A DNA stretch of 64,000 nucleotides, taken from the IMG/VR virus record IMGVR_UViG_3300027851_001140, positions 30,857-94,856 of that record. One strand, 5' to 3'. The position numbers and the translations under genes are program-made. Positions within the stretch are counted from its first letter, which is position 1. Each line of letters starts with the position of its first letter. Below, piece by piece: positions 58,995-64,000 of this stretch. Source of the DNA: a virus. The notes beneath the pieces were generated by a model. It ran no database searches and had not been told where the DNA came from. It saw only the letters and a list, made by a program, of their open reading frames with translations.

Positions 58995-60422
58995 ATGAAA
59001 CTCAGATTTCTAACTGCTGATAAGATTACGGACCCAGAATCAGCCTCTAGGGTACTCACCAAGTACCTAAACAAAGATGTGCTGATGGCCTTGGATTCTC
59101 AGTCTTTTGAAGGCACCCTTCTTTCGTCATCTACCAAAGAGGGAACAGTTCGAGTTAAGTTTCTTTGGGTCGTTGATGAGGACGACACTAAGTCAGACGT
59201 GGAACACATCCAAAGGTACGCAAGGTCAAAGATTGGGTCGGTTGTCAGATTCAAGGTAGGAACAGATGAATTCGTGGGCATTCTTACTGGTGTTACAGAT
59301 TTTCCAAAGGGTTCCACCTTTGAAAGATATGTGAATGTTCCTTTCGTTCTCAGTTTTGCTTTCTCTTCCGAAGACCAGCGCCCTCTTATCTCGGCTGCAG
59401 CGAAAGAAAAGGAAAGCGGAATCATAGGTATAAGTGTTCCCCAAAACATAGCGGAAAAACTGCCTCTTGATCCTTCTATGGAGTATGAGCCACACATCAC
59501 TGTGATGTATTTTCCTGCTTTGTCCGTAGAGGACGCTGAGACTCTAATTCCAATAATACGAGATGTGGCTGAAAGTGTTGGGACCTTTGACGTAGTATTG
59601 GATGGGACCACTACGTTCCCCACCCCACAGAAAGACGGTACGTACCCTCATGTGGCTAAGGTAAAGTCTAAGTCACTAAAGGACCTCCACAATAAGCTGT
59701 TAGAGGCTATAGAATTCGTCAAGCCGGGTCTTATAGATACAACTTTCACTGGAAAGAACTTCAATCCTCACGTGACACTTAGGTACAGTAACAGCTCAAC
59801 AAATTATTCCAGCGTAAAATCTCTAGCGTGGAAAGTGTCTGGGTTGGAGATAAACGTGGGGAAAGACAACAAGTGGCCCATACCTCTTACCAGAAGGGTA
59901 GAGGCAGACTATTCGTCGCAGTCCTACCTTCAGTGGGGAGATGTGAGAGTTCCTGTAGAGATTCTTTCACTAAAAGACGGGGATATGAGAATCCGTTTGA
60001 TAGATTCGTCAAAGAACTTAGACGTAGACGACATGGAGGGGCACCAAGTCACGTTAGTAACGGATAAGGCAGAACAGGAAATAGACATACTGGAGACTAG
60101 AGAAATGGGGCCTGACGGGTTTCAGATATTCTATCGAACACTAGTCACATACATGCCAAAATCGGCCGCTCACAAGCTGTCCCGCGTAGCATCAGAAGCT
60201 AGAAAAAGGGGACAAATGGAACTTGCCAACAAGTTATCTAAGTTTTTGGATTTTAGTGCTGAGGATGAGTCTGAGTCTGAGGATGAGGATAAAGAGGCTT
60301 TGGGCCCAGGATTTGAGGGAACCGACTCTAGGATAGTTACTTACGTTAAGGCTCCGCAAACACAAACCGTAGTAAAAGAACCAAAATTCACTAGGAGTCT
60401 GCCTCTTCACGAAAGAATATAA
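58995..60422 (+). CDS. Virion-region protein with 2H phosphoesterase domain
   Basis: A 475-residue protein. Residues 140-275 form a 2H phosphoesterase (LigT-like) domain: 'GIIGISVPQNIAEKL', then His167-x-Thr169 ('EPHITVMYFP') and His259-x-Thr261 ('NPHVTLRYS'), the two HxT motifs that cut cyclic or 2'-5' phosphodiesters. A beta-rich N-terminal domain (1-135) precedes it. The C-terminal part is beta-rich then acidic ('SAEDESESEDEDKE') and basic. Several phage 2H enzymes destroy cyclic-nucleotide defence signals (Acb1 of T4); others serve in RNA repair. This placement among structural genes leaves both open. Confidence 0.72.
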   Translation: MKLRFLTADKITDPESASRVLTKYLNKDVLMALDSQSFEGTLLSSSTKEGTVRVKFLWVVDEDDTKSDVEHIQRYARSKIGSVVRFKVGTDEFVGILTGVTDFPKGSTFERYVNVPFVLSFAFSSEDQRPLISAAAKEKESGIIGISVPQNIAEKLPLDPSMEYEPHITVMYFPALSVEDAETLIPIIRDVAESVGTFDVVLDGTTTFPTPQKDGTYPHVAKVKSKSLKDLHNKLLEAIEFVKPGLIDTTFTGKNFNPHVTLRYSNSSTNYSSVKSLAWKVSGLEINVGKDNKWPIPLTRRVEADYSSQSYLQWGDVRVPVEILSLKDGDMRIRLIDSSKNLDVDDMEGHQVTLVTDKAEQEIDILETREMGPDGFQIFYRTLVTYMPKSAAHKLSRVASEARKRGQMELANKLSKFLDFSAEDESESEDEDKEALGPGFEGTDSRIVTYVKAPQTQTVVKEPKFTRSLPLHERI

Positions 60423-61117
60423 TGCCTTACTCCAGCATTCAGGATCTTCCATCACAGGTGTCTTCTCTTCCTCCATCAGCGAAGAAGGTATGGATGAATG
60501 CATACGAAAATGCAGGACCTGATATAGATAACAAGTTCTCTTATGCGTGGGGAGCGGTCAAGAAAACATGGAAGAAAACAGAAAAGGGATGGGTTAAAAA
60601 AGCCATGACGAATACCTCGCAAGAAAAACGAATGTTGCTAGTAGCACAGAAAATGAGAAGCATGGTGAAGGCTGATGTAGAGAAAACAGCACACCCCGCG
60701 CTACTTGCTTTGGTGAGGGCGTTAGGTCCCATGATTGCAAAGCTGGGTCCGAAGGTTCTCAGTTTCGCTAAAAACCTTCCTCCAGATATGTGGGCTGACA
60801 TAGCTGGAAACGTAGCTCAGATGATAGGCCAAGGAGCGCGACAAGTAGCGCAGCAGGCTGGAGGGGCAGGAGCTAACCAAAGGTCTGCTTCTGTGCAAGA
60901 AGAAAAGAAAAGAGTGGCAGAAGTAATCGCAGCAACAGCTAAACGATTGGACGCTCATGGCGTCGCCAGTTCTCTTCCTCTTGCTAAAGTAATGGTCTTG
61001 TCCTCTCTTCGCGCTATAGCTTCACACAAGAAAAATCCTCAAAAGAAAATGGCTGATGCTCTTCGCATGATAGAAGAAGCAAAGGCAGAAATATCTATCA
61101 TTAGAGAGTTTTTCTGA
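60422..61117 (+). CDS. ChaB-like domain protein
   Basis: A 231-residue protein coupled by TAATG. Residues 1-60 match the ChaB pattern: 'DLPSQVSSLPPSAKKVWMNAYENA' in two pieces and 'AWGAVKKTWKKTEKGWVKK'. The remainder is helical with a Gly/Ala/Gln-rich hinge near residue 145. ChaB domains occur in many phage virion-region proteins; their role is unclear. Confidence 0.7.
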   Translation: MPYSSIQDLPSQVSSLPPSAKKVWMNAYENAGPDIDNKFSYAWGAVKKTWKKTEKGWVKKAMTNTSQEKRMLLVAQKMRSMVKADVEKTAHPALLALVRALGPMIAKLGPKVLSFAKNLPPDMWADIAGNVAQMIGQGARQVAQQAGGAGANQRSASVQEEKKRVAEVIAATAKRLDAHGVASSLPLAKVMVLSSLRAIASHKKNPQKKMADALRMIEEAKAEISIIREFF

Positions 61118-61959
61118 TGGATACTCTACCTCTAGATCAGCAGAAAAAGGCAGTTCTCTACGCGCCAAAAGAACTTCTGTGGAAGATCGTAGAGGAGGAG
61201 TCTGCTTGGCTTAAGTTGTTCAAGGTCCTTCCAGAGGAATATTATTCCCAATTTTTGGGAAGATTGAGGCTGCTTGGCGTGAACTCGGAAGACCAGATAC
61301 GTAATATGGCTAAGGTTTACGTACAAAACAAGGTGAGGCTAGATCATCTGCAGGAAGCAGTGGCTACGGTATGGAGCCCATCGGATTTAGAAGACGCTAC
61401 CTCATGGCTGAAGGCTAACGGCTTTTTAAACAGGCCTCTCATGCCTCTAAACCTCCAGGCTTCCACTGATCTGACAGAAGACGAGGTAAGAGAAGTAGTG
61501 GCGGAGGCTGCGGCGGTTCCTCACGCAACGCGTACTCGCCTGGCTAGGGCAGGTAAAGGCTCTCCAAAGGTCGGCCACCCTCCTGAAGGAGCAAGTCCAG
61601 AAGCAGAGAAGTGCTGGAACTCCGTTTTAAAAGATCCTAAGAGGAGAAAGATGATTCTCTCTCCTAAGAGAGAGGGAGATCAGTGGGCCTTAGCTCATAA
61701 GTTTTGGGCTAAGGAATGCGCAAAGCGCAGAGTCCCCATGTATGTTTCTCCTGCAGGATCTGGCTCGTGCTCCATTCACGCCACAAACACCCTGGCTAGA
61801 TCCATAAACGAGTTGCACAATGGTATGTGCTACGACGGGTATACCATGTCGAGACCAGCCTCCAGGCTTCTCAAGCAGTTGTTCGACCAACTAGCTAAAG
61901 ATGGGTATAACCTAGGCACCTGGACTGCAGTGCGCCCCAAAAAACCTAAAGGAACGTGA
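61117..61959 (+). CDS. Hypothetical virion-region protein
   Basis: A 280-residue protein sharing its start with the previous stop (TGATG). It is helical at the N-terminus (1-110), then has an Ala-rich linker and a basic C-terminal domain with 'PEAEKCWNSVLKDPKRRK' and 'GSCSIHATNTLARSI'. Not recognised. Confidence 0.65.
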   Translation: MDTLPLDQQKKAVLYAPKELLWKIVEEESAWLKLFKVLPEEYYSQFLGRLRLLGVNSEDQIRNMAKVYVQNKVRLDHLQEAVATVWSPSDLEDATSWLKANGFLNRPLMPLNLQASTDLTEDEVREVVAEAAAVPHATRTRLARAGKGSPKVGHPPEGASPEAEKCWNSVLKDPKRRKMILSPKREGDQWALAHKFWAKECAKRRVPMYVSPAGSGSCSIHATNTLARSINELHNGMCYDGYTMSRPASRLLKQLFDQLAKDGYNLGTWTAVRPKKPKGT

Positions 61960-61961
61960 CA

Positions 61962-63590
61962 ATGAACTCAAGGCTACATCTTGAAAGAAGGGCCATCTTA
62001 CTTCAGAAGGTGGCCAGCGAGCTATTGTCCAATCCAAAAATTAAGATAGCAACACTGGCTAATCTCATAGGAGATCCAACTATCTTCGACAAGGATATCA
62101 GCTCCATCTTGTCCGTTCTTTATTCGCATGATAATCTAAAGGGAGAAGGTCTTCCTGCACTTCACCAGCCTATAGAACTCTTGGGGACACTTATTAAGGA
62201 CCTAGAAAGTAGGGGATATAAACTTCCTGCCTCACGAAAGAGGTACCAGTGGATTGACACGACCACAAGCGGAAGGTTCAAAAACCCGTCTCCCAATTTT
62301 TCTGGAGGAGAGTTCTCTGCACTGGACAAGCCACTTCGTCGTTTACGTGATAAATTGTACGAGCTTAGATTTCACGATGATAATGACCCTCATGTAGGAG
62401 GAAGAACCGGAAAGGATATGGTGTCTCTGATAGACACTCTGGTCTCTTCCGTCAAGAAATTGGCTACAGAAGGTCAGTCTTACGTTATCGGAGAAGATAG
62501 CGTAAGAGAAAACAAAGAAAGAAGCGAGTACTTAGACAAGAGGTATGATGATTTTGCTGCTGCCATAAATGCTTCCGCAGGAACTTCTCCTGAAGGTCCT
62601 ATCATCACCCTGTACTTCTTGAACTCCTATGCAGAAGTTGCAGGCACTAAGCCTCGCTGGTATGCAGTTGCGCCCTGGAATCTTCGTTACCTTACGAGTG
62701 CGGTGCTTGCAGTTCGACCCAACTGGGATCCTGCCGCAAACACTAAGAAAGAGTGGATAGGAAACATACTAACTTCCACTCCTAACTACCACATATCTGT
62801 GATGTTCCATGACAAGGGAACTCCAGAAGAGTGGGCAAAGGCTATTAATGCCATAGAGGATAGATCTAAGGGAACCATAAAAGCCAGTCTAGTTGGAAGA
62901 AAGGCCACCTTTACCTCTCCGTATAAAGAAAAGCTAGATAGGGTGGTAGAGCTACTGGAGAATAAGTTCGATGCTGCCAGAGGACTTCTCCGAGGCATGC
63001 GCTCCGTAGATGAGCTAGAGGCAGAAACTGAAGCACTGGACGAAATAAGCGAACCGGGAGAAACCGACGACACTCGATTGGTAACCTTAGTCAAGCTTCC
63101 CTTTGGTCCAGATAAAATTGATGATGCTTTCCCGAGTGTGAACATAAAGGAAGAATCATTCTTAGGAAAGCATCTTTCTAGATTTACCCTGGAGCTTATC
63201 AAGAAGAATAGGTTTTCTGGGTTCGTTGAGTTTGATGACAAGTATAGAATGATTCTTCTGTGGGCAAACTCTCCTGGCGATGAACAGAAGGATGAACAGG
63301 GACTGTCTTTCCGGGATCACTTGGTGCAACTTCTTGGAGACTACAAATCCAACTTTTCATCTATACTAGGGCAGGAGCCCGAAGTAGTAAGAACTAAGAC
63401 AGGCGCTGCTCTGTACTTTCCAAAACCATCTAGCCTAGTCAGATTGGTAAAGCAGAGATCGGCCATAGAGAAAACCATAGACGAAATAAACAAAGAGCTA
63501 GAATCTGTGGAGCAACACACTCGTATAGAAAGAGGGTTTAATCGTTCCCTCTCTGACGACGAGTTTCCTGTCAGCATGGAAGAGGGATGA
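61962..63590 (+). CDS. Hypothetical virion-region protein
   Basis: A 542-residue protein with AAGGA before ATG 61962; a GTG at 61956 overlapping the previous stop is an alternative. It has mixed alpha/beta parts: a helical N-terminus, a Tyr/Trp-rich middle ('ITLYFLNSYAEVAGTKPRWYAVAPWNLRY', in two strands), and an acidic linker near 355-370. No family is recognised. Likely a structural protein of the right-hand cluster. Confidence 0.65.
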   Translation: MNSRLHLERRAILLQKVASELLSNPKIKIATLANLIGDPTIFDKDISSILSVLYSHDNLKGEGLPALHQPIELLGTLIKDLESRGYKLPASRKRYQWIDTTTSGRFKNPSPNFSGGEFSALDKPLRRLRDKLYELRFHDDNDPHVGGRTGKDMVSLIDTLVSSVKKLATEGQSYVIGEDSVRENKERSEYLDKRYDDFAAAINASAGTSPEGPIITLYFLNSYAEVAGTKPRWYAVAPWNLRYLTSAVLAVRPNWDPAANTKKEWIGNILTSTPNYHISVMFHDKGTPEEWAKAINAIEDRSKGTIKASLVGRKATFTSPYKEKLDRVVELLENKFDAARGLLRGMRSVDELEAETEALDEISEPGETDDTRLVTLVKLPFGPDKIDDAFPSVNIKEESFLGKHLSRFTLELIKKNRFSGFVEFDDKYRMILLWANSPGDEQKDEQGLSFRDHLVQLLGDYKSNFSSILGQEPEVVRTKTGAALYFPKPSSLVRLVKQRSAIEKTIDEINKELESVEQHTRIERGFNRSLSDDEFPVSMEEG

Positions 63591-64000
63591 TGACAATCAT
63601 AGCACATAGAGATCAGGCTTTTGCTGCCGTAAGTGTTGTCACAAAGAGGGAAAATGGGACGCTAGTCACTCCTGACTCCAATCCTCTTTGCGAGATTTTT
63701 CGCATGAATCCGGAGACTGGAGTCTATGTGAAGGACTTGAATATGGGAAATCTAGGAGAGGTATCTCTTTCTCTAGTGGCAGGAAGTTCGTTTTTATACT
63801 CCGCTCCCATAGATTTGTCTGACGCACTGTTCGAGCTTTACGAACTAACAGTAACGTATTCTTATGACGCCTCTGCTGGTACTAACGTGGACAGAATTAC
63901 TCTCATAATCAGCAATCCTGACACCATAGTGTTTAGAAACAGAAATACAACCGTAGGATCTCAAGGTACTACCTTTAAAGCTCCGACTCCTATACTCTGA
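63587..64000 (+). CDS. Beta-rich virion-region protein
   Basis: A 137-residue protein whose TGA is the last codon of the window, so it is complete. The start ATG overlaps the previous stop; a second ATG follows at once. It is beta-rich: 'AFAAVSVVTKRENGTLVTP', 'FELYELTVTYSYDA', 'DRITLIISNPDTIVFRN'. This resembles small Ig-like head or tail proteins. Not recognised at family level. Confidence 0.65.
   Translation: MMTIIAHRDQAFAAVSVVTKRENGTLVTPDSNPLCEIFRMNPETGVYVKDLNMGNLGEVSLSLVAGSSFLYSAPIDLSDALFELYELTVTYSYDASAGTNVDRITLIISNPDTIVFRNRNTTVGSQGTTFKAPTPIL

Noticed and set aside
1-64000. tRNA genes, CRISPR arrays, integrase or attachment sites, insertion sequences
   Set aside because: I looked through the intergenic stretches on both strands by eye and found no convincing tRNA cloverleaf, repeat-spacer array, integrase-like protein or transposase; a computed tRNA scan was not possible.

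Overview
This window is part of the genome of a large, apparently virulent tailed bacteriophage. It carries terminase subunits, a portal, a prohead protease, a scaffold, a major capsid protein, a tail hub carrying a cell-wall peptidase and a long tail fibre. Alongside these are phage replication and nucleotide-metabolism genes. I see no integrase, repressor, rRNA, tRNA, CRISPR array or insertion sequence. Genes are packed tightly, with many ATGA, GTGA or TAATG overlaps. Most genes favour AGA/AGG and ATA codons. A few (capsid, scaffold, decoration protein, the gene at 40658) use a visibly different 'high-expression' codon set. The host cannot be named from this sequence.

Layout. From 32.4 kb down to 1 nearly everything is on the minus strand. 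The left end (1-8.2 kb) holds virion/baseplate-like genes, including a 1471-residue hub with an M23 peptidase domain. From 8.2 to 24.2 kb is a metabolism and replication block: a deoxyribosyltransferase-like protein, SbcD/Mre11 nuclease, RecA/UvsX recombinase, a divergent type IA topoisomerase, a thioredoxin-fold protein, a gp32-like ssDNA-binding protein, a sigma factor, a SWIM-type zinc protein, a B12-dependent ribonucleotide reductase interrupted by an intein, a RecB-like nuclease and a primase. From 24.2 to 32.4 kb are tail genes, including a mosaic tail fibre and a lysozyme-like protein.

At 32.4 kb transcription diverges. A short plus-strand set (32.4-35.8 kb) contains a RuvC-like resolvase and an ADP-ribosyltransferase-like protein. 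A minus-strand set (35.7-39.3 kb) contains a MazG fusion protein and a release factor whose reading frame is split at a CTT-TGA site that looks like the bacterial prfB programmed frameshift. An HSP20 chaperone sits on the plus strand inside this section. From 39.7 kb to the right edge almost everything is plus-strand head morphogenesis: a zinc regulator, terminase small and large subunits (the large one with its own intein), portal, protease, scaffold-like proteins, decoration protein, capsid, a free-standing homing endonuclease, then further structural proteins, one with a 2H phosphoesterase domain.

Together the genes describe a phage that brings much of its own DNA metabolism, transcription factor and translation-termination factor. 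The most unusual items are the frameshifted release factor, the class 3 intein in the ribonucleotide reductase, the topoisomerase with altered catalytic motifs, and candidate host-takeover or counter-defence enzymes (ADP-ribosyltransferase-like, 2H phosphoesterase, deoxyribosyltransferase-like).
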